Shown here piece after piece: positions 8,329 to 16,925 of a stretch of 42,515 nt of DNA. The position numbers and the translations under genes were made by a program. The stretch lies in the NCBI GenBank assembly GCA_020441545.1, contig JAGRLZ010000072.1:1-42515 (forward strand), written 5' to 3'. Every line of letters starts with the position of its first letter. The stretch's first letter is position 1. The DNA is from Xanthobacteraceae bacterium (lineage in GTDB: Bacteria; Pseudomonadota; Alphaproteobacteria; Rhizobiales; Xanthobacteraceae). Under the pieces are notes generated by a model. It made no database searches and was not told the DNA's origin. It worked only from the letters and a program-made list of their open reading frames with translations.

Positions 8329-8739
8329 ATGAAGCAGTTTTTTCTGAAGTTATTCACCTGGTGGAACAGCCAGACCTTCGGGACGCAATTCTGGACCTGG
8401 CGCTTCGGCGAGCTGGTCGGACAGGACAGCGAAGGCAATCGCTACTATCGCACCAAAGGCGGCAGGATCGACCCCACGCTCGGGTTCGAACGCCGCTGGG
8501 TCGTGTACAATGGCTACGCCGAGGCGAGCCGCATTCCGCCGGGCTGGCATGGCTGGATCCATCATACGGTGGACACGCCCCCGACCGAGGCGAGCTATCA
8601 GCCGCGCGAATGGCAGAAGCCGCACCAGCCGAACCCGACCGGCACGCCGGCCGCCTACCGGCCTTCCGGGTCGACGCTTGCCAGCGGGCGGCGCCCGAAG
8701 GCCACGGGCGATTACCAGGCCTGGATTCCCGGCCAATAG
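8329..8739 (+). CDS. NDUFA12-like NADH:ubiquinone oxidoreductase accessory protein
   Basis: This 136-residue protein belongs to the NDUFA12 (B17.2) family, a supernumerary subunit of complex I shared by mitochondria and alphaproteobacteria. Hallmarks are GELVGQDSEGNRYYRTKGG, then RRWVVYNGYAEASRIPPGWHGWIHHTVDTPP, and a proline-rich C terminus with YQPREWQKPHQPNPTGT. It is expected to sit at the matrix-equivalent (cytoplasmic) arm of complex I. It lies outside any nuo operon, as is usual in this group, near the DUF2155 gene, a conserved alphaproteobacterial neighbourhood. A longer frame extends upstream to 7591, but the ATG at 8329 matches the family N terminus (short hydrophobic FFLKLFTWW). 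Confidence 0.93.
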   Translation: MKQFFLKLFTWWNSQTFGTQFWTWRFGELVGQDSEGNRYYRTKGGRIDPTLGFERRWVVYNGYAEASRIPPGWHGWIHHTVDTPPTEASYQPREWQKPHQPNPTGTPAAYRPSGSTLASGRRPKATGDYQAWIPGQ

Positions 8740-8826
8740 AACGCGCGCGGATCCGTCAGGTCGTGGCCGCGGCGTTGTCCTGCCGCATCAGGCGCGCGGC
8801 TGCGTGCGCGCCGCCTGACGGCGCGA

Positions 8827-9771
8827 TCAGTTCAGCTTCCTCAGCCAGGCACCGATCTCGGCCATGGCTTCACCGGCCTTGGGCAGCAGCTTGCCCATGG
8901 TGATGAAGCCGTGGAATTGGCCGGGATAGGTCTTGTGCGCCACCGGCACGCCGGCGTCCGCGAGACGCTGCGCGTATTCGTCGCCCTCGTCGCGCAACGG
9001 GTCGGCACCGGCGGTCAGCACATAGGCCGGGGGGAGGCCGGCGAAGTTCGTGGCACGGGCCGGTGAGGCGCGCCAGTGATCGGCATCGGCCGGGGTGTTG
9101 AGATAGTGATCGCGGAACCAGCGGATGACGGAATGGGTGAGCAGGCAGCTCGTTTCCGGCTCGCTGTGCGAGGGATGGCCCATGCGGAAGTCGGTTGCGG
9201 GATAGATCAGAACCTGGCCGGCGATTTTCGGCCCCGCCTCGCGCGCGTGAAGCGCGACGATGGCGGCAAGGTTGCCGCCGGCACTGTCGCCGCCGACCAC
9301 CAGGCGCGACATGTCGATGCCGTGCGTGAGCGCATTGGCGACCACCCACTCCGTCGCCGCGATCGCGTCATCGACGGCGGTCGGAAATTTGTGTTCGGGG
9401 GCGAGGCGATAATCGACCGAAACCACCAGCATCTGGCCTTCGTGGGCCAGTGTGCGGCAGACCACGTCGTGGGAATCGAGATCGCCGATTACCCAGCCGC
9501 CGCCATGGAAGAACACCAGGCACGGCGCCAGGCCGTCGGCTTCCCGCAGCGTCAGCGGCTTGTAGAGCCGCAGCGGAATGGCGCCGTGCGGGCCAAGGGC
9601 ATTCAACGATTGCACCGATGCGATCGCGGGCGGTTCGGGGCGGGCCGCGGCGGCGCCCATCAGATAAAGGTTGCGTGCCTCCGGGGGCGTCAGCGTCTCA
9701 TAGGGCGGACGGCCGGCGTCGCGAAACGCCTTGAGGACTGCGGCGGCATCGGCATCGAGAACCACGGGCAT
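8827..9771 (-). CDS. Alpha/beta hydrolase, hormone-sensitive-lipase family esterase
   Basis: The 314-residue enzyme has the family IV (HSL-like) esterase signatures: oxyanion-hole HGGGW at about 89-93, nucleophile elbow GDSAGG with Ser163, acid Asp257 in AGADPLRDEGDEY and His287 in QFHGF. It should hydrolyse short-chain carboxylic esters in the cytoplasm; the natural substrate is not evident. The start at 9771 is preceded by AAGGA. The stop of the upstream SDR gene lies only 69 bp away in the same direction, so the two probably form an operon. The pair interrupts the NDUFA12-DUF2155 neighbourhood that I would expect to be contiguous, suggesting a lineage-specific insertion. Confidence 0.92.
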   Translation of the reverse strand: MPVVLDADAAAVLKAFRDAGRPPYETLTPPEARNLYLMGAAAARPEPPAIASVQSLNALGPHGAIPLRLYKPLTLREADGLAPCLVFFHGGGWVIGDLDSHDVVCRTLAHEGQMLVVSVDYRLAPEHKFPTAVDDAIAATEWVVANALTHGIDMSRLVVGGDSAGGNLAAIVALHAREAGPKIAGQVLIYPATDFRMGHPSHSEPETSCLLTHSVIRWFRDHYLNTPADADHWRASPARATNFAGLPPAYVLTAGADPLRDEGDEYAQRLADAGVPVAHKTYPGQFHGFITMGKLLPKAGEAMAEIGAWLRKLN

Positions 9772-9840
9772 CGATCGTTATCCTTTTTGGCCCTGCGGGC
9801 GGGCGGGCGTCGTTGTTATGAAGGTGCCGATCCGCCGCGG

Positions 9841-10617
9841 TCAGGCGGCGGTTCGCCCGCCGTCGACGGTGTAAGCCGAGCCGCTCACATAGCTTGCCGC
9901 GTCGGACGCAAGGAAAGCGACGACGGAGGCGACTTCGGCGGGTGCGCCGAGGCGGCGTGCCGGTATCCGCTTCAAGACAGGTGCGGCATCGGCGGGGCCG
10001 CCCGCTGGACGGCCGGCGGCGATCGACGAGAGCATCCGGCTTTCGATCAGGCCCGGGCAGACGCAATTGACGCGGACTCCGGTATCCGAGCATTCCACGG
10101 CCACGCTCTTGGTCAGGCCGATGACGGCATGCTTGCTGGCGCTGTAGACGGCGATGCCCGGCGCGCCGACGAGGCCGGCGATCGATGCGGTGTTGATGAT
10201 GCTGCCCGCGCCCTGCTGCAACATCACCGGGAGAACATGCTTCAAGCCGAGGAAGACGCCGACGACGTTGACGTCCAGGACGCGGCGAAAGTCGTCCAGG
10301 GCGAATTTCTGGATCGGCGCGACGACACCCTCGATGCCGGCATTATTGTAGAAGACATCGATGCGGCCGGCGTCCGCCACGGCACGTTGCACATAACCCG
10401 CGACATCGTCTTCGCGTGTGACATCGGCGGTAATCGCAACGCCCCTGGCCTCGGAGGGCAGCGCCGCCACGGCGCGCTGGAGCTGTGCCTCGTCGCGGTC
10501 GACGGCGAAGATGCGGGCGCCGCGGGCCGCGAAAAGCTGCATCGTGGCAGCACCGATCTCGCCCGCCGCTCCGGTAATGATTGCGACCTTGCCATCCAAG
10601 CGTGTGTCGTCGGCCAT
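9841..10617 (-). CDS. Short-chain dehydrogenase/reductase (SDR)
   Basis: This 258-residue classical SDR has the cofactor motif TGAAGEIG at 15-22, NNAG at 91-94, catalytic Ser145 (NTASIAG), and YSASK with Tyr158 and Lys162. Asp40 at the end of the second strand (AVDRD) points to NAD(H) rather than NADP(H). The C-terminal segment ASDAASYVSGSAYTVDGG is standard for the family. The frame runs up to 10758, but the ATG at 10617 starts the usual short N terminus, with GGAAGGA upstream. It sits just upstream of the esterase gene in the same direction, so a shared catabolic step (hydrolysis of an ester and oxidation of the released alcohol) is possible but not shown. Confidence 0.92.
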   Translation of the reverse strand: MADDTRLDGKVAIITGAAGEIGAATMQLFAARGARIFAVDRDEAQLQRAVAALPSEARGVAITADVTREDDVAGYVQRAVADAGRIDVFYNNAGIEGVVAPIQKFALDDFRRVLDVNVVGVFLGLKHVLPVMLQQGAGSIINTASIAGLVGAPGIAVYSASKHAVIGLTKSVAVECSDTGVRVNCVCPGLIESRMLSSIAAGRPAGGPADAAPVLKRIPARRLGAPAEVASVVAFLASDAASYVSGSAYTVDGGRTAA

Positions 10618-10872
10618 TTGTGACGGATCCTTCCCTTTGCGCCGCAATCCCGGCGTCATCGTATTTGTGCGGTGCTGAAGCGCCCCGGACGCGACTATCC
10701 CATCTTTGAACGGAGGGTTCCAGCGCCGCCGTTGCACGGGGGGCTTCCAAAGCCGCATGATGAGAGGTTCCGCGGCCGCCCTTTCCCCGCCTCATTCGCC
10801 GTGTTAACCCGACCTCCTGCGCGCGGCGGATTGTCTTCCGGATAGAATGTCGCGAGCCCGAATCGCTGATTG

Positions 10873-11775
10873 ATGCCGCATACGATGTCACGCACCACGA
10901 GCCTTGCCTGCCTTGCGGTCCTGGCCGCCGCGATCACGACCGCACCGTGGCCGGCGCGGGCGCAACTCGGCACGATCTTTTCCGATCCCGCGCCGCGCCC
11001 GCCGGGCGATGTGCCGCGTGGCGGGGTGTCGCCGGACGACGACGAAGAAGTCCCCGATCTGCCGCAGGGCCGGTTGCTGCCGGCACCCAACCGTATCCTT
11101 CCGCCGGGGCAGGGCGCGCCCTTGCCCGGGCGGGTGCAGTCGCAGCCCCTGCCGCCTCCGCCGGGCGGGGCGGGGGGCGGGCAGCGGCAGCCGGGGGTGG
11201 CTGTCGCACCGCCGCAGCCGGGCCGAGGTCCGGCCGGACGGTCAGGACAGAACCCGCGCACGGCCACGGCGCCGCCGACGCCGGCGACGCTGCAGCCCGG
11301 CGACGAGATCGTCACCGAGCCGCCGGCCCAGAAAATCATCAACAAGCGCGCCGTGTTCTCCGGCCTCGACAAGATCACCGGCCGGATCATCAACTTCGAT
11401 GCCGCCATCGGCGAAACCGTGCAGTTCGGTGCGCTGCGGGTGAAGACCGATGCCTGCTATACGCGCCCGGCGACCGAGGCGGCGAATACCGATGCATTTG
11501 TCGAGGTCGACGAGATCACGCTGCAGGGCGAGGTAAAGCGGATATTTTCCGGCTGGATGTTCGCTGCAAGTCCCGGCCTGCACGGCGTCGAGCATCCGAT
11601 CTATGATATCTGGCTGACCGACTGCAAGGAGCCGGAAACCACGGTGGCCGCCTCGCAGCCGGATGCCGCACCGAAGCCGGCGCCGGCCGTGCAGCGCCGC
11701 TCGCCGCAGCGGCGCCGGTCGCCGTCACCCGCCCGGGCGCAACGCGGCGGATTGCTGCCGCCGTTCCAGCAATAG
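10873..11775 (+). CDS. DUF2155 domain protein, exported
   Basis: The 300-residue protein starts with a signal peptide (LACLAVLAAAITTAPWPARA) and continues with a long Pro/Gly/Gln-rich low-complexity region to about residue 145. The DUF2155 domain follows: VFSGLDKITGRIINFD, VQFGALRVKTDACYTR, EGEVKRIFSGWMFAASPGLHGVEHPIYDIWLTDC. The three aligned functional-looking features are the two Cys residues and the SGWMFAASPGL motif. A Pro/Arg-rich tail ends the protein. The domain is widespread in alphaproteobacteria and its function is unknown. TTG at 10870 and ATG at 10885 are alternative starts. It converges on aat with a repeat between them. Confidence 0.88.
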   Translation: MPHTMSRTTSLACLAVLAAAITTAPWPARAQLGTIFSDPAPRPPGDVPRGGVSPDDDEEVPDLPQGRLLPAPNRILPPGQGAPLPGRVQSQPLPPPPGGAGGGQRQPGVAVAPPQPGRGPAGRSGQNPRTATAPPTPATLQPGDEIVTEPPAQKIINKRAVFSGLDKITGRIINFDAAIGETVQFGALRVKTDACYTRPATEAANTDAFVEVDEITLQGEVKRIFSGWMFAASPGLHGVEHPIYDIWLTDCKEPETTVAASQPDAAPKPAPAVQRRSPQRRRSPSPARAQRGGLLPPFQQ

Positions 11776-11779
11776 GGCA

Positions 11780-11820
11780 CGATCCCGAAAAGTGGAGCCC
11801 CGTTCCGAGTAAGTGGATCG
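11780..11820. repeat. Bradyrhizobium-type palindromic repeat between convergent genes
   Basis: CGATCC at 11780-11785 and GGATCG at 11815-11820 bracket a CGAAAAGTGG...AAGTGG stretch. This resembles the abundant rhizobial intergenic element built on GATCCGAAAAGTGG. It lies in the 58-bp gap between the DUF2155 gene and aat and could fold as a bidirectional transcription end. Confidence 0.45.
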
Positions 11821-11833
11821 GACCCGGGCCGCT

Positions 11834-12511
11834 TCAAGACGCGGCGGCGATCAGATCGAGCGCCTCCGCGCCGCTGACCGGACGATCGGTCGGCAGGCGC
11901 TGGAAATCGGCGATTCCGCTCAAGGCATCATCGAGCAAGGAACGGTAGCGGCGGCGCGAGACCTCGACGGCGCCGAACGTGCGCAGATGCTCCGTCACGA
12001 ATTGCGTATCGAGCAGCGTGAAGCCGCCGGCGCGCAATCGCGCGACCAGATGCACCAGTGCCACCTTCGAGGCATCGCGGCGGCGATGAAACATGCTCTC
12101 GCCGAAGAAGGCGCGCCCGAGGCTGACGCCATAGAGGCCGCCGACCAGTTCGTCGTCCTGCCACGCCTCGACGCTGTGGCAGTGGCCCATTTCGAAAAGC
12201 TTCGCATAAAGTCCGGTGATACGTGCATTGATCCATGTGTTGTCGCGGCCGGGCTGCGGCTCCGCGCAGCCGGCCATCACCGCCCTGAAGGCGGTGTCGA
12301 CACGGATCGTGAAAGCATCGGCGCGGATCGTCCGCGCCAGCCGGGAACTGACGCGGAAGCCGCCAAGCGGGATGATCCCGCGGCGTTCCGGTTCGAGCCA
12401 GAACAGGCTCGGGGCGTCGGCGCTCTCGGCCATCGGGAAAATGCCGCAGGCATAGGCCCGCAACAGGACTTCCGGCGTGATTTCCGAGGAAACGGTGTCG
12501 CAAGCGTTCAT
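11834..12511 (-). CDS. aat: Leucyl/phenylalanyl-tRNA--protein transferase
   Basis: The 225-residue enzyme transfers Leu or Phe from aminoacyl-tRNA to N-terminal Lys or Arg of proteins, creating N-degrons for ClpS/ClpAP. Conserved family stretches are visible: [88 protein letters not shown] and [16 protein letters not shown]. An in-frame ATG at 12538 is possible, but MNACDT at 12511 gives a more usual N terminus. In related genomes I would expect aat next to accC. Here a sensor-kinase locus and a dispersed repeat separate them. Confidence 0.96.
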   Translation of the reverse strand: MNACDTVSSEITPEVLLRAYACGIFPMAESADAPSLFWLEPERRGIIPLGGFRVSSRLARTIRADAFTIRVDTAFRAVMAGCAEPQPGRDNTWINARITGLYAKLFEMGHCHSVEAWQDDELVGGLYGVSLGRAFFGESMFHRRRDASKVALVHLVARLRAGGFTLLDTQFVTEHLRTFGAVEVSRRRYRSLLDDALSGIADFQRLPTDRPVSGAEALDLIAAAS

Positions 12512-12549
12512 GCTTCGATCATAGCAGGTCGGACGCAAAGCACGATGGC

Positions 12550-12650
12550 TATGGCGCTTTCGAGCGGAATGGATGCCGGTTCGCGTGAAGAAAGCGCACC
12601 GGAACAGAGACGTCGAATTCTGCTTCCGACTCTGTCGAAAACGCTACACT
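12550..12650 (+). repeat. Dispersed palindromic repeat, copy C (divergent)
   Basis: The stretch begins GCGCTTTCGAGCGG and continues with GCCGGTTCGCGTGAAGAAAG, then a degenerate tail with TTCCGACTCTGTCGAAAACG. It aligns with copies at 4903-5009 and 20465-20575 over the first half and loosely over the hairpin. It lies between aat and the kinase gene. Confidence 0.6.
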
Positions 12651-12653
12651 GGC

Positions 12654-13745
12654 TTACGATGATGCGGGCCGCGTCGAAGCAGTCGGCGCGGTGTCGTCGC
12701 GGGCGAACCGCAACAGGATGCGCGTGCCGGCATGAGCGGGATCGCGCTCGACATCGGCGGACAGCTTGGTCGCCATCGCCGAAACGATCCGCTGGCCCAT
12801 GCCGGTCGAGCGCGGATCGGCCGTCGCGCCAAGACCCACGCCATCGTCGGTGATGGACAGTTGGACACCGTCGCCGACGGATTCCAGTTCGACGTGGATC
12901 GGACCGGGACCGTCCGGATAGGCGTATTTCACGGCATTCATCACCAGCTCATTGACGATGATGCCGATCGCGACCGCACGATCCGGGTCGACCTCGATCG
13001 ACGCCGCTTTCAGGGTCAGGCGCGACATCCGGTTGCCTTCGGCGGAGCGCCGCAAATCCTCGAGAAGGGCTTCGAGATACTGATCTAGCAGTACGCTGTT
13101 GAAGGCATTGGACGTGTACAGCCGGCGATGCACCTGCGCGACCGCGGCGACGCGGCCCATCGCATTGTTGAGCGCGGCCTTGACGTCGCTCTGGGTGCTG
13201 GAGTTGGCTTGCAGGTGCAGCAGCGACGCGATGATCTGCAGGCTGTTGCCGATGCGATGGTTGACCTCGCGCAGCAGCACCTCGCGCTCGGCGGCAAGCG
13301 CCGCATAGCGATCGCGTGAAGCCCGCACCTCCGCCTCGGCTTCGTCGCGGGCCTTGCGGACCTGGTCCTTCCGCAGCGCGTTCTCGGCCGCGACGTGCAG
13401 CAGCGGCACGAACTCGCCCTGCGTATCCTTCACCAGGTAATCGTCCGCGCCGGCCTGGAGGGCGGTGACGGCGATCTTGCTGTCCTGGGATGCGGTGACG
13501 AACACCACCGGCGGCGCGTTGGGGACGGCGCAGATCCGCTTCAACGTATCGAGGCCGTCGAGGTCCGGCATGTACTGGTCGAGCGCGACGACATCGATGC
13601 CGCCGGCGGCGATAAGCTCAAGGCCGGCGTCGCCGCTGACGGCGTGAACAACCTCGAAGCCTTGCCGCTCCAGGACGTGCGCGACCAGCCGGGCCAGAAC
13701 CTCGTCGTCGTCGATATAGAGGAGGCGGGGCTTCTGCTGGCTCAT
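12654..13745 (-). CDS. Receiver-HisKA_2 hybrid sensor histidine kinase
   Basis: This 363-residue soluble protein has an intact N-terminal receiver domain (1-125: acidic triad at 12-14, phosphoacceptor Asp56 in LDQYMPDLDG, Thr84, Lys106) and a short coiled linker (about 125-158). A HisKA_2-type dimerisation domain follows with His163 in EVNHRIGNSLQIIASLL, then an HATPase domain with N-box NELVMNAVKYAYP and G1 box DDGVGLG. No membrane segment is present, so it should be cytoplasmic. HisKA_2 kinases commonly phosphorylate PhyR-type regulators of the general stress response. The longer frame to 13979 is ignored because ATG 13745 starts the receiver and overlaps the stop of the preceding receiver-like gene (ATGA). 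An EcfG-type promoter lies upstream of that gene. Confidence 0.93.
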   Translation of the reverse strand: MSQQKPRLLYIDDDEVLARLVAHVLERQGFEVVHAVSGDAGLELIAAGGIDVVALDQYMPDLDGLDTLKRICAVPNAPPVVFVTASQDSKIAVTALQAGADDYLVKDTQGEFVPLLHVAAENALRKDQVRKARDEAEAEVRASRDRYAALAAEREVLLREVNHRIGNSLQIIASLLHLQANSSTQSDVKAALNNAMGRVAAVAQVHRRLYTSNAFNSVLLDQYLEALLEDLRRSAEGNRMSRLTLKAASIEVDPDRAVAIGIIVNELVMNAVKYAYPDGPGPIHVELESVGDGVQLSITDDGVGLGATADPRSTGMGQRIVSAMATKLSADVERDPAHAGTRILLRFARDDTAPTASTRPASS

Positions 13746-14062
13746 TTGCTGGCTTGCGGAACCTGAATGACGGAGAAGAACAAGCCAAGCTGCCGGATGG
13801 CATTGGCGAAATTCTCGCGGTTGACCGGATTGGCAATATAGACGTTGCGGCCCGGTTCGTGACAGTGCCTGATTTCCTGTTCGTCGTCGGTCGCGGCGGG
13901 AACCACCACGGTGGCCGCTTTCAGGTCGTCGTTCGCCCCGGCGCGCCGGAGAATGTCGAGGCCGGACAGGTCCGGCCAATCGAGATCGGGCAGCACCAGC
14001 GGCGCCGCCCCGAGCAGCATGATCTGAATCACTCTGCGGCGGCGGGCGGCTTCGGCGGTCAC
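13742..14062 (-). CDS. Degenerate, N-terminally truncated response regulator
   Basis: The 106-residue product, starting with GTG, matches only the last two thirds of an Rcp1-like receiver: LVLPDLDWPDLSGLDIL (phosphoacceptor strand), ATVVVPAATDDEQEI and NVYIANPVNRENFANAIRQLGLFFSVIQVP. The first strand with the acidic Mg-binding residues is absent, an in-frame TGA lies just before the GTG, and the invariant Lys of the KP motif is replaced by Asn (YIANPV). The Asp on the central strand remains. The gene is translationally coupled to the kinase by an ATGA overlap. Intact relatives commonly precede REC-HisKA_2 kinases, so this is probably a decaying copy, or a pseudo-receiver retained for coupling. 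Activity as a phosphoreceiver is unlikely. Confidence 0.6.
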   Translation of the reverse strand: MTAEAARRRRVIQIMLLGAAPLVLPDLDWPDLSGLDILRRAGANDDLKAATVVVPAATDDEQEIRHCHEPGRNVYIANPVNRENFANAIRQLGLFFSVIQVPQASK

Positions 14063-14153
14063 GCGGATTCAGCCGAATTCAAATCTGTCGGGATGGCGAG
14101 AGAACGTCCTGTCAAAACACTGCCCCTGGACCAACGACGGCCAGATGGCTTTC

Positions 14154-14178
14154 AACGCCGGGCTTCCGGGAAAGTTCC
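14154..14178 (-). promoter_or_regulatory. EcfG-type general stress promoter for the receiver-kinase pair
   Basis: On the minus strand GGAAC (14178-14174) is separated by exactly 16 nt from CGTT (14157-14154), a perfect EcfG (general stress sigma) promoter match. It lies between the accC stop and the start of the truncated receiver gene, about 90 bp before that start. The placement makes biological sense because HisKA_2 kinases often feed the PhyR-NepR-EcfG cascade. Confidence 0.6.
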
Positions 14179-14199
14179 CGCCCGGCCGGTTCCGCCTTG

Positions 14200-15546
14200 T
14201 CAATCCACCTTGCCGGACAGGTAGTGCTCGAGCCAGTGGATATGATAGTCGCCGTCGATGATGTCATGGTCTCGAACCAGCGCCCGGAACAGGGGAAGCG
14301 TGGTTTCGATTCCGTCCACCACCATCTCGTCGAGCGCCCGGCGCAAGCGCATCAGGCATTCGGCGCGGGTCTTGCCGTGAACGATCAGCTTGCCGACCAG
14401 CGAGTCGTAGTAGGGCGGGATGACATAGCCCTGATAAACGGCTGAATCGATCCGCACGCCGAGCCCGCCGGGCGGGTGATATTGCAGGATCTTGCCGGGG
14501 GAAGGCCGGAAGGTTTCCGGGTTCTCGGCATTGATGCGGCATTCGATGGCATGGCCGTTGACCACGACCTGATCCTGCGTCACCGGCAGGTCGCCGCCGG
14601 CGGCGATCCGGATCTGCTCCAGCACGAGATCGATGCCGGTAATCATCTCGGTGACCGGATGCTCGACCTGGATGCGCGTGTTCATTTCGATGAAATAGAA
14701 CTCGCCGTCCTCGTAGAGAAACTCGATGGTGCCGACGCCGAGATACTGCATCTCCTGCATCGCCTTCGCGACCGTTTCGCCGATCCGCGCACGCGCCGCC
14801 GCATCGAGGGCGGGCGAGGGGCTTTCCTCCCAGACCTTCTGGTGACGCCGCTGCAGCGAGCAGTCGCGTTCGCCGAGATGGATGGCGCCGCCGCGGCCAT
14901 CGCCGAGAACCTGGATTTCGATGTGACGCGGCTTCTGTAAGTATTTTTCCAGATAGACCGAGGCGTCGCCGAAGGCGGACTTCGCCTCGGTAGCCGCCGT
15001 CGAGAGCGCCAATGCGAGGTCGTCCGGCCTGTGCGCGATCTTCATCCCGCGGCCGCCGCCGCCCGCGGCGGCTTTGACGAGCACCGGAAAGCCGATCTCC
15101 CTGGCGATCGCCATCGCATCGTCGCTGGGGCCGACCGCGCCGTCCGAGCCGGGAACGACCGGAATGCCGAGCCGCCTGGCGGTCTTCTTGGCTTCGATCT
15201 TGTCACCCATCAGGCGGATGTGTTCGGCCTTGGGGCCGATGAATCCGAGATTGTGCTCGGCGAGAATTTCCGCAAAGCGCGCGTTCTCCGACAGGAAGCC
15301 ATAGCCCGGATGAACCGCCTCGGCGCCGGTGATTTCGCAGGCCGCAAGCAGTGCCGGAATATTCAGGTAGCTTTCCTTGGAGGGCGGCGGTCCGATGCAG
15401 ACGCTTTCGTCGGCGAGCCGGACATGCATCGCATCGGCATCCGCCGTCGAATGCACGGCGACCGTCGCAATTCCCAGTTCCTTGCAGGCGCGCAGAACGC
15501 GCAAGGCGATCTCGCCGCGATTGGCTATCAGGATTTTATCGAACAT
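14200..15546 (-). CDS. accC: Acetyl-CoA carboxylase, biotin carboxylase subunit
   Basis: The 448-residue ATP-grasp enzyme carboxylates the biotin of AccB using bicarbonate and ATP, the first step of malonyl-CoA formation. Visible signatures are [24 protein letters not shown] at the start, [14 protein letters not shown], the glycine-rich ATP loop [59 protein letters not shown] (metal and bicarbonate site) and [13 protein letters not shown]. Length and start are standard. It follows accB by 24 bp on the same strand, forming an aroQ-accB-accC run. Confidence 0.98.
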   Translation of the reverse strand: MFDKILIANRGEIALRVLRACKELGIATVAVHSTADADAMHVRLADESVCIGPPPSKESYLNIPALLAACEITGAEAVHPGYGFLSENARFAEILAEHNLGFIGPKAEHIRLMGDKIEAKKTARRLGIPVVPGSDGAVGPSDDAMAIAREIGFPVLVKAAAGGGGRGMKIAHRPDDLALALSTAATEAKSAFGDASVYLEKYLQKPRHIEIQVLGDGRGGAIHLGERDCSLQRRHQKVWEESPSPALDAAARARIGETVAKAMQEMQYLGVGTIEFLYEDGEFYFIEMNTRIQVEHPVTEMITGIDLVLEQIRIAAGGDLPVTQDQVVVNGHAIECRINAENPETFRPSPGKILQYHPPGGLGVRIDSAVYQGYVIPPYYDSLVGKLIVHGKTRAECLMRLRRALDEMVVDGIETTLPLFRALVRDHDIIDGDYHIHWLEHYLSGKVD

Positions 15547-15570
15547 CGCGGCGCCCGGGTCTGACCGATG

Positions 15571-16041
15571 TCATTCAATGATGAGAAGCGGCTCGCCGAA
15601 TTCGACCGGCTGACCGTCCTCGATCAGGATCTGCGTCACCGTGCCGGCCTTGGGCGAGGGTATCTGGTTCATCGTCTTCATGGCTTCGATGATAATCAGC
15701 GTATCGCCGACATTCACCTTGCTGCCGATATCGACGAACGGCCTGGCGCCGGGTTCGGGCGCGCGATAGACGGTGCCGACCATCGGGGACGGCACCGCGC
15801 CCGGATGTTTCGACACATCGCCGGCCGACGCGGTCGCGGCCGGCGCTGCGGCGCCGGCCGGGACAACCGCTGCCGGAACGGCGGCCGCGATGCTGACGCT
15901 GCGGGCGACCCGGACGCGCAGGCCGGCCCGCTCGATCTCGATTTCGGTGAGGTTGGTCTCGTCGAGCAGCGTCGCCAGTTCGCGAATCAGCGTGCTGTCG
16001 GTGGATGGGGTGGGGGTCGGGTCTTCAGGCTGGCGCGCCAT
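15571..16041 (-). CDS. accB: Acetyl-CoA carboxylase biotin carboxyl carrier protein
   Basis: The 156-residue protein carries biotin for acetyl-CoA carboxylase. An N-terminal helical segment ([28 protein letters not shown]) is followed by an Ala/Pro-rich flexible linker (about 50-80) and the biotinyl domain, with [19 protein letters not shown] and the biotin site EAMKTMN (Lys122). The linker is the usual swinging arm. It lies directly upstream of accC and downstream of aroQ, with a 16-bp tandem repeat in the 103-bp gap to aroQ. Confidence 0.97.
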   Translation of the reverse strand: MARQPEDPTPTPSTDSTLIRELATLLDETNLTEIEIERAGLRVRVARSVSIAAAVPAAVVPAGAAAPAATASAGDVSKHPGAVPSPMVGTVYRAPEPGARPFVDIGSKVNVGDTLIIIEAMKTMNQIPSPKAGTVTQILIEDGQPVEFGEPLLIIE

Positions 16042-16089
16042 GCGGTGGTTCCGAAACTTTCTGGCCGTGGATCAGGACGACGTGGTCGT

Positions 16090-16137
16090 GATGATTTTGG
16101 GCCGGGATGATTTTGGGCCGTGATGACTTGAGGCCGG
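16090..16137. repeat. Three 16-bp tandem repeats between aroQ and accB
   Basis: GATGATTTTGGGCCGG (16090-16105), GATGATTTTGGGCCGT (16106-16121) and GATGACTTGAGGCCGG (16122-16137) follow one another without gaps. The first two differ at one base and the third at three or four. The array fills about half of the aroQ-accB gap, upstream of accB. Confidence 0.8.
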
Positions 16138-16144
16138 GAATTGT

Positions 16145-16600
16145 TCAGGCTTTGGCGGTCGCGCCGATCTTGGCCGCAAGACCGCTGATCGCAAGCCGGT
16201 AGCCATCGATACCGAATCCGCACAGCGATGCAAATGCCGCCCTGGCGGTGAAGGAGTGATGGCGGAAGTTTTCCCGTGCGTGAATGTTGCTGATGTGGAC
16301 TTCCACGGTCGGGATCTTCACGGCCACCAAGGCGTCGTGAAGGGCGATCGAGGTATGCGAGTAGCCGCCGGCATTGATGACGATCCCGACCGCATTCCTG
16401 GCGTGAGCCTCGTGAATGAAATCGATCAACTCGCCTTCGTGGTTGGACTGGCGGCAGTCGGCCGTGAGGCCGTAGCGGGCGGCAGTGTCGCCGCACAGCT
16501 TCTCGACGTCCGCGAGCCGGGCATGGCCGTACGTTTCCGGCTCCCGGGTTCCGAGCAGGTTCAGGTTCGGGCCGTTGAGCACGTAGACGGTATTTGCCAT
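16145..16600 (-). CDS. aroQ: Type II 3-dehydroquinate dehydratase
   Basis: The 151-residue enzyme dehydrates 3-dehydroquinate to 3-dehydroshikimate in the shikimate pathway and normally forms a dodecamer. Family signatures are [19 protein letters not shown] (catalytic Arg19 and Tyr24), [35 protein letters not shown] and [17 protein letters not shown] (catalytic His). The C terminus [14 protein letters not shown] is also typical. It is the first gene of the aroQ-accB-accC run. Confidence 0.97.
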   Translation of the reverse strand: MANTVYVLNGPNLNLLGTREPETYGHARLADVEKLCGDTAARYGLTADCRQSNHEGELIDFIHEAHARNAVGIVINAGGYSHTSIALHDALVAVKIPTVEVHISNIHARENFRHHSFTARAAFASLCGFGIDGYRLAISGLAAKIGATAKA

Positions 16601-16925
16601 CCGGGTTCCGAATTGACTGGGAGCGGCGGGTGCGCCGGTTCCCGAGGGTTATAGGTAAGCCGGCCGCCAAGGGGAAGTCCGAAGGCCCTGGAAGGGTGTC
16701 ACCTTATTGAACTGGTTTGCAAAAACCGGTTCCAAAGGCGCGAAATCGGCTCGAATTCGCCTCGTTAACCATTGTCGACCGGCAGATCAAGGCCCCGCCA
16801 GGGCGGAGCCCCGATCCCCGCCGACCATTTCCTGCCATGCGCAGCGTCCGGAACGATAACGGAGAGTTCCGCGGCAACCGGGCTTTCCCGGATGATCGAC
16901 GAATGAAGCGCTGAGGTGGATCGCG
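16601..16925. other. 325-bp intergenic region before aroQ
   Basis: No gene is visible. The stretch holds an inverted repeat at 16710-16731 (AACTGGTTT, 4-nt gap, AAACCGGTT) that could be an operator or a weak terminator. It also contains smaller GC-rich inverted repeats. I could not identify a convincing promoter for aroQ by eye. Confidence 0.4.
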
